From: CAYOHR01 sp964512145
GTDB lineage: Bacteria > Bacteroidota > Bacteroidia > Flavobacteriales_G > JALEGO01
Direction: 5' to 3'
Assembly: GCA_964512145.1 (NCBI GenBank)
Contig: CAZEIM010000009.1
Location: 10,219 to 74,218, forward strand
DNA: 64,000 nt
Part shown: piece after piece, positions 35,976-46,490 of the stretch
How positions within the stretch are numbered: the first letter of the stretch is position 1
Layout of the letters: each line of letters opens with the position of its first letter
Notes under the pieces: model-generated
Database searches by the model: none
The model's input: the letters and a program-made list of their open reading frames with translations, nothing else
What the model was told of the DNA's origin: nothing
Made by a program: the position numbers and the translations under genes

Positions 35976-37331
35976 TTAATTTACATTCCATTTGTTTCCA
36001 AATGTACATGTTTTATATTCAGGGATTATATTAACATAGGTAATAGGTATTTTTTTATTAATCCATTCATCTACAAGTTTTTTTTGTTTTTCTACCAAGG
36101 CCATTTCTTGAAACATTTGGTAGTCATCTTTTAAATTTGCAATGTGCGGATCTTTTTGTGCAATAAGCTTAACAATTCTGTATGATTTTGAACCATCGGC
36201 TTCTTGAAAAAGCTGAGGTTCAGATATATCTCCGGGTTTCATTTTTTCAATTTGAAAAAATAATGAAGGGTCAATTTGCCCTAAAACTTCATAATCGAAA
36301 TAAGAATAACCGGTTTGAGGATTCACTATTAAACCTCCATTAAATTTGGTTTCTTTATCATCTGAAAACTTTTCGGTAAATTTTTCAAAAGAAATACTGT
36401 CGCTAGACAATAATACATTACGTAGACTATCCAATATTTCCTTTGATTTAAGTAAAGCTGTAAAATCTGATTTTGGTTTAACTAAAATATGTCTAAAATT
36501 CGCCTCTTCTCCTCTTTTTTCAATAAGTTGAATAATATGATATCCAAACTCTGTTTCAACTACTTCTGATACTTCTTTGGGAATAAGTTTAAATGCAACG
36601 GCAGAAAATTCGGGTACAAGCATTTCTCTTCTCATAAACCCTAATTCTCCTCTCTTAGATGCTGAACCTTCGTCTTCGGAATATAATACTGCCAATACCC
36701 CAAAATCTTCTCCATTAATAATTCTTTTTCTATATTCCATTATTTTTTCTTTAGCCAACATTTTTTCTTGACTTGAAATAGCCGGTTTTTTAGTAATTTG
36801 TGCTAACTGAACCTGTGTATTAATATAAGGTAAACTATCTTTAGGAATAGAATTATAAAAACGTTTTACATCATTAGGTGTAACTTTAACATCAGATGTA
36901 ATTTTACCTTGAACATTTTGAGATAGCAATTGCTCTTTTATTACATCATGAAATTCATTTTTTATTTGAGTAATGGTTTTTCCATAAAATTTTTCCAAGC
37001 GCTCAATAGATCCCAGTTGATTTACAAAATAAGTTAGCCTTCTGTCCATTTCTTGTTGAATTTGTGCTTCCGGGATTTCAACACTATCTAATTCGGCTTG
37101 GTTTAATAATAATTTTTGATACAATAATTCTTCAAACAATAAGCAGTCTAAATTTCCTTGTACGGGATATCCTGAAGATATATACTGTTGTTTTGAGCTT
37201 TCTATGTCAGATTTGAGAATTATGTTTTTTCCGACCATACCTACAATTTCATCTAAAACAAGATTTTGCGATGTACAATAATCAGGCAAAACTATAAAAG
37301 CAAACAATAACAGAAACCAAGATTTATTCAT
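35976..37331 (-). CDS. SurA-like periplasmic parvulin isomerase/chaperone
   Basis: 451 residues with a signal peptide (LLLFAFIVLPDYCTSQ). The N-terminal SurA chaperone region begins LVLDEIVGMVGKNIILKSDIE. Two parvulin domains follow: one at about 165-265 (YSEDEGSASKRGELGFMRREMLVPEF with FGYHIIQLIEKRG) and a second at about 270-375 (ANFRHILVKPK, FSDDKETKFNGG). It should guide outer-membrane proteins. It is the last gene of a three-gene folding operon and lies 6 bases before MoxR. Confidence 0.92.
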   Translation of the reverse strand: MNKSWFLLLFAFIVLPDYCTSQNLVLDEIVGMVGKNIILKSDIESSKQQYISSGYPVQGNLDCLLFEELLYQKLLLNQAELDSVEIPEAQIQQEMDRRLTYFVNQLGSIERLEKFYGKTITQIKNEFHDVIKEQLLSQNVQGKITSDVKVTPNDVKRFYNSIPKDSLPYINTQVQLAQITKKPAISSQEKMLAKEKIMEYRKRIINGEDFGVLAVLYSEDEGSASKRGELGFMRREMLVPEFSAVAFKLIPKEVSEVVETEFGYHIIQLIEKRGEEANFRHILVKPKSDFTALLKSKEILDSLRNVLLSSDSISFEKFTEKFSDDKETKFNGGLIVNPQTGYSYFDYEVLGQIDPSLFFQIEKMKPGDISEPQLFQEADGSKSYRIVKLIAQKDPHIANLKDDYQMFQEMALVEKQKKLVDEWINKKIPITYVNIIPEYKTCTFGNKWNVN

Positions 37332-38175
37332 ACATTATTATCTCTTTATTTAATAAAGCATTTTCGAGTAATTCAGATCTAGTTTTGGATAAAAATTCGT
37401 ATTTTCTTTTATTAAGCATCATTAATTTTAAACTTTCTTTAATATAGGACATAGGAGATATTTCTCCAACAAGCTTATACTCTAAGATGTTTAGTAAATA
37501 TAAGTATTTTTCATCTTCCATTTCGATGTATTTATTTCTTTGTAAAAACACTTTTTGTTCAGCAATTCTACTTCCTAATGGTATTTCAGCTAAAATATAT
37601 TCTAGTTTTCTCCATTCATTTAAATCAATAAAATATTTTTCACACTCCAGTTTAGCCATGTCTTTAATAAAAATACTATCCTCTAAATTTCTGAGTTTAT
37701 AACGTTGAATAAATTCTTTTTGTAAACTCGAATTTTTGGATATTTTTAGAAATAAAACCCTTGCAATATTCTCTTCTAAAACAAAGTTTTCCTGCATAGA
37801 CTGATAATATTCTTCTATTTGCTGATCATGGATTACTGTATCCATTTTTTGACTTATTAATGCGTCTTCATAGGCAAATAATAGTAGAGAGTTTTTATAA
37901 TCTTCTACTTTTTTAGATATATCGTCTTGCGTTTGATTATCGATATTGAATTTTGCTTTTTCTAAAATTATTTTTTTTTCAACCCAAGTGTTAACGGCTG
38001 ACTTAATAAACGTCAAGCTATCTTCTTTAGAGGCAAAGGCACTTATAAAATCCAACTGGGATAAATATAATTTATCTCCGTATGCTTCCGCTAATAAAAC
38101 ATCACCTTCATCATGTTTTGGAAAGAACACATTACATGAAAAGAACAAAAAAATAATGTATTTACTATATTTCAA
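37324..38175 (-). CDS. PpiC-operon lipoprotein lacking a parvulin domain
   Basis: 283 residues beginning at TTG 38175 (TTG AAA TAT AGT), 5 bases after the upstream isomerase stop, with no ATG available nearby. The signal ends FLFFSCNV, a likely lipobox. The rest is charged and helical (LLAEAYGDKLYLSQLDFISAFASKEDSL, then long lysine- and glutamate-rich helices), resembling the SurA N-terminal chaperone module without the catalytic domain. It overlaps the SurA-like start by 8 bases. It could be a dedicated chaperone subunit; no family name is recognised. Confidence 0.7.
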   Translation of the reverse strand: MKYSKYIIFLFFSCNVFFPKHDEGDVLLAEAYGDKLYLSQLDFISAFASKEDSLTFIKSAVNTWVEKKIILEKAKFNIDNQTQDDISKKVEDYKNSLLLFAYEDALISQKMDTVIHDQQIEEYYQSMQENFVLEENIARVLFLKISKNSSLQKEFIQRYKLRNLEDSIFIKDMAKLECEKYFIDLNEWRKLEYILAEIPLGSRIAEQKVFLQRNKYIEMEDEKYLYLLNILEYKLVGEISPMSYIKESLKLMMLNKRKYEFLSKTRSELLENALLNKEIIMYE

Positions 38176-38180
38176 GCAGA

Positions 38181-40157
38181 TTATTTTATCTCAGAAAGAA
38201 CTTCTTTATTTATTTGCACTGTATATTTACTTCGTAAAGACTGAATCCATTCTTTTTCTAAATATGTTTGATAATCGGAAGTTATTAATCCTCGAGCTTC
38301 TTGTAATGTTTTATTGGTTGGCTGTAAAACATTTTCAATATATACCCAATGATACTTATTATTTAAAAGGACTAATTTCGACAATCCTTTTTTCCATTCT
38401 ATTTTATCTAATATTGGTTGTTCTCCAGTGGTATATGTGTTTTTTTCCAACGAAATATTTAGTTGAGAATTTGAATTAATATTAGATACTATGTCTTGAG
38501 ATGAAATTTTGTTTTTAATTCGTTGATTAATGAGTTTTTTAGTTTGTTTAGCAATTTCCTCATTTGCACAAGCATAAATTTCTGCCTGTACACGCATTGG
38601 CCACATGTAGTTAGATTTATTTTTTTCGTAAAATTGTTGTAAACCAATAGTATCATTTACTGCTTTTGACCAAACCTTTTTATCCATTAAATCAAAAAGC
38701 AATATTCCATCGCGGTATTCTTTAGATAAAAGCTTATATTGCTCATATTTATGCTCAAGATTTTCTTCTTCAAATTTTATAACTTTTTCATCCAAAAAAC
38801 GTTGATAAATAGGTTTCAAAAATGCTTCAACCTGAGTTGGTTTATCTTGTTTTTTGCAAAATCTCTTTAAATATTTTGCAAAATCTGCCTGAGTAAATTG
38901 AATTGTTTTTTTACTAAACTTATTGTCTGTTAACGTAAATAATGTAACATTTGAAGTTTCCAATTTTTCACCAACCCATACTCCATTAAAAAAATCATCA
39001 TTTAACAAAGCAATAAAATCATTGTAAGATTTATTATTTTCATTTAAATTATATTCTTTTTTCAGTCTTGAAATTAAAGCATCCTTGCTTTGATTATAAC
39101 GACCATCTTTTTGAGCTCTTTGTTTAATATTATTTTTTTCTTCCGCGTATGAGCCTACTTTTCGTTTTTCTAATAATTTAATAATATGCCAACCATAATT
39201 AGTTTTTACTGGTGCACTATAAGAACCAATTTCTTTTAAATTATACGCAGCTTCCTCAAAGTCGGGAACCATTCTGCCTGTTCCAAACCAAGGTAATTCA
39301 CCGCCCTTTTGTGCAGAACCTTTATCATCAGAATACATTTGAGCCAATTTTTCAAATGATTCGCCAGCTTTTAACTTATCGTAAATTTCTCCAATTTTTG
39401 TTTGAGATGCTTTTTTTTGTTCATCGGTATCCGCTTCATTAGATTTAACCATAATATGAGCCACTCTCAACTCTCCTCTTGTTGGCCTTGTGTCCCATAC
39501 TTTTACGATATGATACCCAAAATTAGTTCGAACAGGTTGAGAAATATCTCCAATTTTTGTTTTGTATGCAGCTTCTTCAAAAGGATATACCATTTGAAAT
39601 GCTGTAAAAAAACCTAAATTTTCTGAAATTACATTCTCATCTTTAACACGATGAATTTCTGCCTGTATTTTTTTAAAATCTTCCCCTTTAATCATTCTGT
39701 TTCTATATTCCATAACTCTGTTATACGCTCTTAAAGTGTCTACAGGATTTGCATTGGGTGCTAATTTTACTAATATATGACTTGCACTTATTTCTTGGGT
39801 TAAACGGTTGTAAGCTTCTTTAATAATTGCTTCCCCAACTGCTGTATCTACAAGATATGGTTGAGCTAACTGAATTTTATATCCAGCTAATTCTTCTTTA
39901 AATTTTTTGCTGGTATCTAAACCCATTTCTTCAGCTTCTTTAACTTTTAGTTTATAGTTGATAAATAACTCAAGATACTCTTCAAGTGATTTGTGTTCTG
40001 CAGTAGGAACAGCATTATTTTTATTGTAAATATTTTTAAATTCGGAGAGATATATTTTTTCGTTATGAATAGTCATAAGCACTTTATCATTAGATAATTG
40101 TGCAAAAACCCCTTGAGTAAATAAGAAAATAGATAAAATGACTTTTACTTTCTTCAT
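38181..40157 (-). CDS. PpiD/SurA-type peptidyl-prolyl isomerase with two parvulin domains
   Basis: 658 residues. A cleavable signal (ILSIFLFTQGVFAQ) is followed by a chaperone-like N-terminus. Parvulin domain 1 covers about 118-225 (ISASHILVKLAPNANP, FGYHIVKVWDTRP) and domain 2 about 226-335 (ELRVAHIMVKSNEADTDEQ, YGWHIIKLLEKRK). A long C-terminal region of about 320 residues has no obvious domain. It leads the three-gene operon and has its own -7 box. The role is folding of exported and outer-membrane proteins, which in this phylum includes T9SS and surface lipoproteins. Confidence 0.9.
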   Translation of the reverse strand: MKKVKVILSIFLFTQGVFAQLSNDKVLMTIHNEKIYLSEFKNIYNKNNAVPTAEHKSLEEYLELFINYKLKVKEAEEMGLDTSKKFKEELAGYKIQLAQPYLVDTAVGEAIIKEAYNRLTQEISASHILVKLAPNANPVDTLRAYNRVMEYRNRMIKGEDFKKIQAEIHRVKDENVISENLGFFTAFQMVYPFEEAAYKTKIGDISQPVRTNFGYHIVKVWDTRPTRGELRVAHIMVKSNEADTDEQKKASQTKIGEIYDKLKAGESFEKLAQMYSDDKGSAQKGGELPWFGTGRMVPDFEEAAYNLKEIGSYSAPVKTNYGWHIIKLLEKRKVGSYAEEKNNIKQRAQKDGRYNQSKDALISRLKKEYNLNENNKSYNDFIALLNDDFFNGVWVGEKLETSNVTLFTLTDNKFSKKTIQFTQADFAKYLKRFCKKQDKPTQVEAFLKPIYQRFLDEKVIKFEEENLEHKYEQYKLLSKEYRDGILLFDLMDKKVWSKAVNDTIGLQQFYEKNKSNYMWPMRVQAEIYACANEEIAKQTKKLINQRIKNKISSQDIVSNINSNSQLNISLEKNTYTTGEQPILDKIEWKKGLSKLVLLNNKYHWVYIENVLQPTNKTLQEARGLITSDYQTYLEKEWIQSLRSKYTVQINKEVLSEIK

Positions 40158-40180
40158 GATTATTAATTTTTTAGAATGGG

Positions 40181-40188
40181 CAAAAATA
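40181..40188 (-). promoter_or_regulatory. Putative -7 box of the isomerase operon
   Basis: On the minus strand the sequence reads TATTTTTG, matching TAnnTTTG, and ends 23 bases before the ATG at 40157. No well-spaced -33 TTG is seen. Confidence 0.4.
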
Positions 40189-40258
40189 CAAAAAGTATTG
40201 TTTATACTACCCTATTTTTGAATAAAAGAATAATCAGTTTATTCTCAAAAAAACTAAA

Positions 40259-40292
40259 TAAAAAAATTGTGAGATTTATTGAAAAATAAATC
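40259..40292 (-). terminator. Probable guaB terminator
   Basis: GATTTATT (40273-40280) pairs with AATAAATC (40285-40292) around a 4-base loop. On the minus strand a T-rich run follows a few bases later (40259-40267). The stem is AT-rich and overlaps the guaB stop codon, so this is a moderate call. Confidence 0.4.
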
Positions 40293-41763
40293 ATATCCCC
40301 CATTGACTACTATAGTTTGGAGCTTCCCTTGTAACGGCAACTCCATGAGGATGGCTTTCTCTAATTCCTGAATTTGTAATTTTAATAAACTTAGCTTTTT
40401 GTAATTGTGATATATTTTTAGCTCCACAGTATCCCATTCCTGCTCTTAATCCTCCTATCATTTGATACATTACTTCAGCTAAACTTCCTTTAAATGGAAC
40501 CCTGCCTGAAATTCCTTCTGGAACTAATTTCTTAACATCTTCCTCCGCATCTTGAAAATATCGGTCTTTTGAGCCTGACTGCATGGCTTCTAATGACCCC
40601 ATTCCCCTGTATGTTTTAAATTTTCGACCTTCATAAATTATAGTTTCACCTGGTGATTCCTCCACTCCAGCAAATAATGAGCCCAACATAACTGTGCTTG
40701 CTCCAGCTGCAATAGCTTTAACAATATCTCCGGTAAACCTTATTCCACCATCGGCTATTACAGGAATCGAAGAACCCTTTAAAGCCTCAGAAACACTCAT
40801 TACAGCAGTTAATTGTGGCACGCCAACACCTGCGATTATTCTTGTTGTACAAATAGATCCAGGACCTATTCCTACTTTTACAGCATCCGCTCCTGCATCC
40901 ACTAAAAATTTCGCAGCATCTGCTGTAGCAATATTCCCAACAACAATATCAATATGTTTGTATTGTTTTTTAATTTTTTTTAAAAATTGAACTACCCCTT
41001 TAGAATGTCCGTGAGCAGTATCTATTACTATAGCATCAACATTTGCTTGAACTAATGCCTTAACACGTTCTTCAGAATCGCTGGTTATTCCTACTGCGGC
41101 AGCAACCCTTAATCGACCTAAATCATCTTTGCATGAATTTGGACTCACTTTAATTTTAATAATATCCTTATAGGTAATTAAACCAATAAGTTTATTTTTA
41201 CTATCAACTACCGGAAGTTTTTCAATTTTATGTTTTTGTAAAATTTCTTCGGCTTTTACCAAATCGGTACCCGGATTAGTTGTAATAATATTTTTTTGTG
41301 TCATTACATCCTTTACCGATCTTTTATAATCTTTTTCAAATCGTAAATCTCGATTGGTAACAATTCCTGTTAAATTTCCTTTAGTATCAACAACCGGAAT
41401 TCCTCCGATGGAGTTTTCTTTCATTAACTGTAATGCGTCTGCTACAGTACTTGATTCTGTGAGAATAATAGGATCCTGAATCATACCACTTTGAGATCTT
41501 TTTACTTTTCGTACATGAGTTGCTTGTTGCTCAATACTCATATTTTTATGTAAAACTCCTATCCCCCCCTGACGAGCAATAGCAATAGCTAAATCAGACT
41601 CAGTAACTGTATCCATAGCTGCTGAAACAATAGGGGTGTTAATTTGTATGTTTTTAGTAAAACTTGAAGTAATCACAACATCTCTAGGTAATACTTCAGA
41701 ATAAGCTGGCAGCAAGAGAACATCATCGTATGTTAGTCCTTCGATAAAAATTTTGTCTTTCAT
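40291..41763 (-). CDS. guaB: Inosine-5'-monophosphate dehydrogenase
   Basis: Oxidises IMP to XMP, the committed step of GMP synthesis. The 490 residues contain the N-terminal barrel start ([15 protein letters not shown]), two CBS domains (about 95-205), the catalytic cysteine loop [24 protein letters not shown], the flap region [14 protein letters not shown] and a tail [13 protein letters not shown]. It starts 17 bases downstream of a strong terminator hairpin on the same strand, an unusual position for a highly expressed gene. Confidence 0.97.
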   Translation of the reverse strand: MKDKIFIEGLTYDDVLLLPAYSEVLPRDVVITSSFTKNIQINTPIVSAAMDTVTESDLAIAIARQGGIGVLHKNMSIEQQATHVRKVKRSQSGMIQDPIILTESSTVADALQLMKENSIGGIPVVDTKGNLTGIVTNRDLRFEKDYKRSVKDVMTQKNIITTNPGTDLVKAEEILQKHKIEKLPVVDSKNKLIGLITYKDIIKIKVSPNSCKDDLGRLRVAAAVGITSDSEERVKALVQANVDAIVIDTAHGHSKGVVQFLKKIKKQYKHIDIVVGNIATADAAKFLVDAGADAVKVGIGPGSICTTRIIAGVGVPQLTAVMSVSEALKGSSIPVIADGGIRFTGDIVKAIAAGASTVMLGSLFAGVEESPGETIIYEGRKFKTYRGMGSLEAMQSGSKDRYFQDAEEDVKKLVPEGISGRVPFKGSLAEVMYQMIGGLRAGMGYCGAKNISQLQKAKFIKITNSGIRESHPHGVAVTREAPNYSSQWGI

Positions 41764-41767
41764 AATT

Positions 41768-41805
41768 TATTAAATAAAAAAAGCCTCTCTAAACAGAGAG
41801 GCTTT
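41768..41805 (-). terminator. Strong intrinsic terminator after the rpoBC-DUF3467 operon
   Basis: AAAGCCTCTCT (41780-41790) pairs perfectly with AGAGAGGCTTT (41795-41805) around an AAAC loop. Read on the minus strand it is followed by TTTTTTTATTTA. It starts 4 bases beyond the DUF3467 stop and lies directly in front of guaB. Confidence 0.85.
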
Positions 41806-41808
41806 ATG

Positions 41809-42129
41809 TTATGCTTGTGCTGTTGGTCCTCCAAAATGCATGGGGATTGGCGTTGCGTGATCCGTATCTTTAATAGCGCCAAAAGCAGACTCATACTTTT
41901 GAATATTTTCACTTAATGCTCTAAGTAACCTTTTTGCATGTTGTGGTGTAATTAATATTCGGGATTTAACTTTCGCTTTAGGTATGCCTGGCATAATTTT
42001 AATAAAGTCAATAACAAACTCAGAATGAGAATGAGATAAAATAGCCAAGTTTGAATATACACCTTCTGCTACTTCTTCAGACAATTCTATATTTAATTGG
42101 TTTGTATTATCTTTATTATTTTCTTCCAT
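41809..42129 (-). CDS. DUF3467 family protein
   Basis: 106 residues, with the conserved stretch VAEGVYSNLAILSHSHSEFVIDFIKIMPG and RILITPQHAKRLLRALSENIQKYE that define DUF3467. Its placement 12 bases after rpoC is typical for Bacteroidota, which suggests a link to transcription or translation, but the biochemical role is unknown. It closes the operon before a strong terminator. Confidence 0.9.
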   Translation of the reverse strand: MEENNKDNTNQLNIELSEEVAEGVYSNLAILSHSHSEFVIDFIKIMPGIPKAKVKSRILITPQHAKRLLRALSENIQKYESAFGAIKDTDHATPIPMHFGGPTAQA

Positions 42130-42140
42130 TATATCTATTA

Positions 42141-45100
42141 TTAATACTCTACTTCTTTTGTTGCATACATCTCTTGATTATTTGACATCAAAGAGTTGTA
42201 CTCATCTTGAGAGCCTACAATTACATTTTGATATTCTCTAGTTCCTGTTCCCGCAGGAATTAAATGGCCTACAATTACATTTTCTTTTAACCCCATCAAA
42301 TCATCAACTTTAGCACTAACTGCTGCCTCATTTAATACCTTAGTAGTTTCTTGGAATGATGCTGCAGAAATAAAGCTATCAGTTTGTAAAGATGCTCTAG
42401 TAATACCTTGTAACACTGGATTAGAAGTCGCAGGAACAACATCTCTAGCATCAACTAATTTCATATCTTTCCTCTTAAGTAAAGAGTTTTCTTCCCTTAA
42501 CTTACGAGCACTAATTATTTGACCAGGTTTAAAGTTTGTAGAATCTCCTGCGTCTAAAACTAATTTTTTATTGTATAGTGAATCATTTTCATCCATAAAA
42601 TCAATTTTATTCGCTAATTGACCTTCTAAAAATTTAGTATCTCCAGGATCTATAATCTCTACTTTTCTGAGCATTTGACGAACAATTACTTCAAAATGTT
42701 TGTCGTTAATTTTCACCCCTTGTAAACGATATACCTCTTGAATTTCATTCACCAAATACTCCTGTACAGCGGTTGGACCTTTAATAGCTAAAATATCGGC
42801 CGGAGTAATTGCCCCATCAGTTAATGGCATTCCCGCTTTAATAAAGTCATTTTCTTGAACTAAAATATGTTTAGATAAATTCACTAAATATTTTTTTAAT
42901 TCTCCTGTTTTTGATTCAATAATAATTTCTCTATTACCTCGCTTAATTTTTCCAAAGCTCACAAACCCATCAATTTCAGAAACGATAGCTGGATTAGCTG
43001 GATTTCTTGCCTCAAATAACTCAGTTACTCTTGGTAAACCTCCTGTAATATCACCCGTTTTACCAAGTGATCGAGGGATTTTAACTAATATTTGTCCTGT
43101 CTCAATTTTATCTCCTTCGTTAACAGATATATGAGCTCCAACAGGTATGTTATATGTTTTTAGGGTCTCTCCTTTTAAATTGGTAACTCGAATAGCTGGA
43201 TTTTTTGTTTTATCTTTTGATTCAACAATTACTTTTTCCCTAAAACCTGTTTGTTCATCAGATTCTTCTCTAAAAGTAATCCCTTCAATGATATTTTCAA
43301 ACTCAATTTTACCGGCTAGTTCTGAAATGATAACTGCATTGTAAGGATCCCAGTTACAAATGGTATCGCCTTTATTTACTTTAGCGCCATTTTCAAAAAA
43401 CATTTCAGCTCCATATGGAATGTTATAAGTAGATAAAACAATATTGGTTTTTTCATCAACTATTCTCATTTCAGCAGATCTACTTAATACTATGGTTGAT
43501 TTTTTTCCATCAGATTTTCTATCTACTGTTTTTAATTCTTCTATCTCAAGTCGACCTGAAAATTTAGCTTCAATTTTTGATTCAGCCAAAATATTAGAAG
43601 CTGTACCACCTACGTGGAATGTACGTAAAGTAAGCTGTGTACCAGGCTCACCAATAGACTGAGCTGCAATAACACCAACTGCCTCACCTCTTTGTACCAT
43701 TCTACCCGAAGAAAGATTTCTGCCATAACATTTAGAACAAACGCCTCTCTTCATTTCACAAGTAAGCACCGATCTAATTTCAACTTCTTCTATAGGAGAA
43801 TCTGCTATAACTTTAGCTACTTCTTCTGTTATCTCTTCACCGGAAGAAATAATTAATTCATTGGTTAATGGATGATATACATCATGAACTGTTGTACGAC
43901 CTAAAATTCTGTCGTATAAACTTTCAACAACTTCTTCATTTTTCTTAAGTGCTGTAGCTATCAACCCTCTTAACGTTCCACAATCTTCATCTGTAATAAC
44001 AACATCTTGTGCAACATCGACTAATCTTCTTGTTAAATATCCAGCATCTGCTGTTTTTAATGCTGTATCCGCTAAACCTTTTCTAGCACCGTGGGTTGAA
44101 ATAAAGTATTCTAAGATAGACAATCCTTCTTTAAAGTTAGATAAAATAGGATTTTCAATAATTTCACCTCCTGTTGCTCCAGATTTTCTAGGTTTTGCCA
44201 TCAATCCTCTCATTCCAGAAAGCTGTCTAATTTGTTCCTTAGAACCTCTAGCACCAGAATCAAACATCATGTAAATAGAATTGAAACCTTGGTTATCATT
44301 TTTCAATCTATCCATTAATGTTGTTGTTAGTTTGGAGTTTGTATGAGTCCAAATATCAATAATTTGATTATATCTTTCATTATTGGTAATTAATCCCATA
44401 TTATAATTTGTCCAAACTTCCTCCACCTGAGAAGTAGCACTTTTAATAAGTTCTTCTTTTTCTTTAGGAATCATAACATCCTCTAGATTAAAAGACAAAC
44501 CACCTTTAAAGGCCATTTTAAAACCAAGTTCTTTTATATCATCTAAAAATTTAGCTGTTTTTGGAACACCACATCTTTTAAATGTTTCACCAATTATATC
44601 TCGAAGAGATTTTTTAGTAAGAACTTCATTAATGTAACCCATTTCATCAGGAACAACTTCATTAAATAATACTCTTCCAACCGATGTATCGATTACCTTA
44701 ACCACCCACTCTCCATTTTCCATAATTCGTTTCTTAACTTTTATGGTAGCATGTAAATCGATTTTATTTTCGTTATAAGCAATAATTACCTCTTCTGGTG
44801 AATAAAAAATAGATCCTTCTCCTCGAACGGTAATTTTATTGTCTGTTTTTTTCTGTTTTGTAATATAATATAACCCTAATACCATGTCCTGTGAAGGAAC
44901 AGTAATTGGGGCTCCATTAGCAGGGTTAAGAATATTATGAGATGCTAACATAAGCATTTGTGCCTCTAAAATTGCGGCATTACCTAAAGGTACATGAACA
45001 GCCATTTGGTCACCGTCAAAGTCTGCATTAAAAGCAGTACAAACTAATGGATGTAATTGAATTGCTTTACCTTCAACTAATTTAGGCTGAAAAGCTTGTA

Positions 45101-46454
45101 TACCTAATCTGTGCAACGTTGGAGCACGATTTAATAATACAGGATGGCCTTTTAATACATTCTCTAAAATATCCCATACAACAGGCTCTTTTTTGTCTAC
45201 AATTTTTTTAGCAGATTTTACCGTTTTTACAATTCCTCTTTCAATAAGTTTTCTGATAATAAACGGTTTAAATAATTCTGCCGCCATATCTTTTGGTAAA
45301 CCACATTCATGTAATAATAAATTAGGTCCAACCACAATAACCGACCTAGCAGAATAGTCAACCCTTTTACCTAATAAATTCTGACGAAATCTACCTTGTT
45401 TTCCTTTTAAACTATCACTTAATGATTTTAATGCTCTATTTGATTCAGTTTTTACAGCACTTACTTTTCTTGAGTTATCAAAAAGTGAGTCTACTGCTTC
45501 TTGTAACATACGTTTTTCGTTTCGTAAAATTACATCTGGAGCTTTAATTTCAATTAACCTTCTTAATCGATTATTTCGAATAATAACTCTTCTATATAAA
45601 TCATTTAAGTCAGAAGAAGCAAACCTTCCTCCATCTAATGGAACTAAAGGTCTTAATTCTGGCGGAATAACAGGCACAACTTTTATAACCATCCATTCCG
45701 GTTTATTTACTCTATGTTCATTCGCATTTCTAAAAGCTTCTACTACCTGAAGTCTTTTTAAAGCTTCATTTTTTCTTTGTTGAGAAGTTTCGGTATTGGC
45801 TTGATGTCTTAAATTATAAGATAACTCATCTAAATTAATTCTAGTAAGCAATTCATAAATTGCTTCAGCACCCATTTTAGCAATAAACTTATTAGGATCA
45901 GAATCTTCAAGATATTGATTTTCTTTTGGAAGAGTATCCATAATTTCTAAATACTCATCTTCTGTTAAAAAATCTAAGTAAGATAAAGACTCTCCGTTTT
46001 TACCTTTTGCAATACCTGGTTGAACCACAACGTATCTCTCGTAGTAAATTATCGCGTCTAATTTTTTACTTGGTATTCCAAGTAAGTAACCAATTTTATT
46101 AGGCAATGATCTGAAATACCAAATATGGGCTACAGGAACTACTAAAGATATGTGACCCATTCTTTCCCTTCTAACCTTTTTTTCAGTAACCTCAACCCCA
46201 CATCTGTCACATACTATTCCTTTATACCTTATTCTTTTATATTTACCACAATTACATTCCCAATCTTTAACAGGTCCAAAAACTCTCTCACAAAACAAAC
46301 CTTCCATTTCTGGTTTAAAAGATCGATAATTAATAGTTTCAGGTTTTTTAATTTCACCCTTAGACATTTCCAAAACCATTTCTGGAGAAGCTAAGCTGAT
46401 AGAAATTCTTTTGAAAGTACTATCAACTACTTTTTTATTTTTAAAATTTGACAT
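42141..46454 (-). CDS. rpoC: RNA polymerase beta-prime subunit
   Basis: 1437 residues, full length. Near the N-terminus is the zinc ribbon ([20 protein letters not shown]). The active-site loop [12 protein letters not shown] binds the catalytic magnesium, and the second zinc site is present (CGTLRG, with [13 protein letters not shown]). The bridge and trigger-loop region reads [18 protein letters not shown] lineage insert occupies about 1000-1190, as in other Bacteroidota. It follows rpoB by 36 bases in the same operon. Confidence 0.98.
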   Translation of the reverse strand: MSNFKNKKVVDSTFKRISISLASPEMVLEMSKGEIKKPETINYRSFKPEMEGLFCERVFGPVKDWECNCGKYKRIRYKGIVCDRCGVEVTEKKVRRERMGHISLVVPVAHIWYFRSLPNKIGYLLGIPSKKLDAIIYYERYVVVQPGIAKGKNGESLSYLDFLTEDEYLEIMDTLPKENQYLEDSDPNKFIAKMGAEAIYELLTRINLDELSYNLRHQANTETSQQRKNEALKRLQVVEAFRNANEHRVNKPEWMVIKVVPVIPPELRPLVPLDGGRFASSDLNDLYRRVIIRNNRLRRLIEIKAPDVILRNEKRMLQEAVDSLFDNSRKVSAVKTESNRALKSLSDSLKGKQGRFRQNLLGKRVDYSARSVIVVGPNLLLHECGLPKDMAAELFKPFIIRKLIERGIVKTVKSAKKIVDKKEPVVWDILENVLKGHPVLLNRAPTLHRLGIQAFQPKLVEGKAIQLHPLVCTAFNADFDGDQMAVHVPLGNAAILEAQMLMLASHNILNPANGAPITVPSQDMVLGLYYITKQKKTDNKITVRGEGSIFYSPEEVIIAYNENKIDLHATIKVKKRIMENGEWVVKVIDTSVGRVLFNEVVPDEMGYINEVLTKKSLRDIIGETFKRCGVPKTAKFLDDIKELGFKMAFKGGLSFNLEDVMIPKEKEELIKSATSQVEEVWTNYNMGLITNNERYNQIIDIWTHTNSKLTTTLMDRLKNDNQGFNSIYMMFDSGARGSKEQIRQLSGMRGLMAKPRKSGATGGEIIENPILSNFKEGLSILEYFISTHGARKGLADTALKTADAGYLTRRLVDVAQDVVITDEDCGTLRGLIATALKKNEEVVESLYDRILGRTTVHDVYHPLTNELIISSGEEITEEVAKVIADSPIEEVEIRSVLTCEMKRGVCSKCYGRNLSSGRMVQRGEAVGVIAAQSIGEPGTQLTLRTFHVGGTASNILAESKIEAKFSGRLEIEELKTVDRKSDGKKSTIVLSRSAEMRIVDEKTNIVLSTYNIPYGAEMFFENGAKVNKGDTICNWDPYNAVIISELAGKIEFENIIEGITFREESDEQTGFREKVIVESKDKTKNPAIRVTNLKGETLKTYNIPVGAHISVNEGDKIETGQILVKIPRSLGKTGDITGGLPRVTELFEARNPANPAIVSEIDGFVSFGKIKRGNREIIIESKTGELKKYLVNLSKHILVQENDFIKAGMPLTDGAITPADILAIKGPTAVQEYLVNEIQEVYRLQGVKINDKHFEVIVRQMLRKVEIIDPGDTKFLEGQLANKIDFMDENDSLYNKKLVLDAGDSTNFKPGQIISARKLREENSLLKRKDMKLVDARDVVPATSNPVLQGITRASLQTDSFISAASFQETTKVLNEAAVSAKVDDLMGLKENVIVGHLIPAGTGTREYQNVIVGSQDEYNSLMSNNQEMYATKEVEY

Positions 46455-46490
46455 ATTCTATTATATAATATTTAGAATTTAGTAAAAAAA

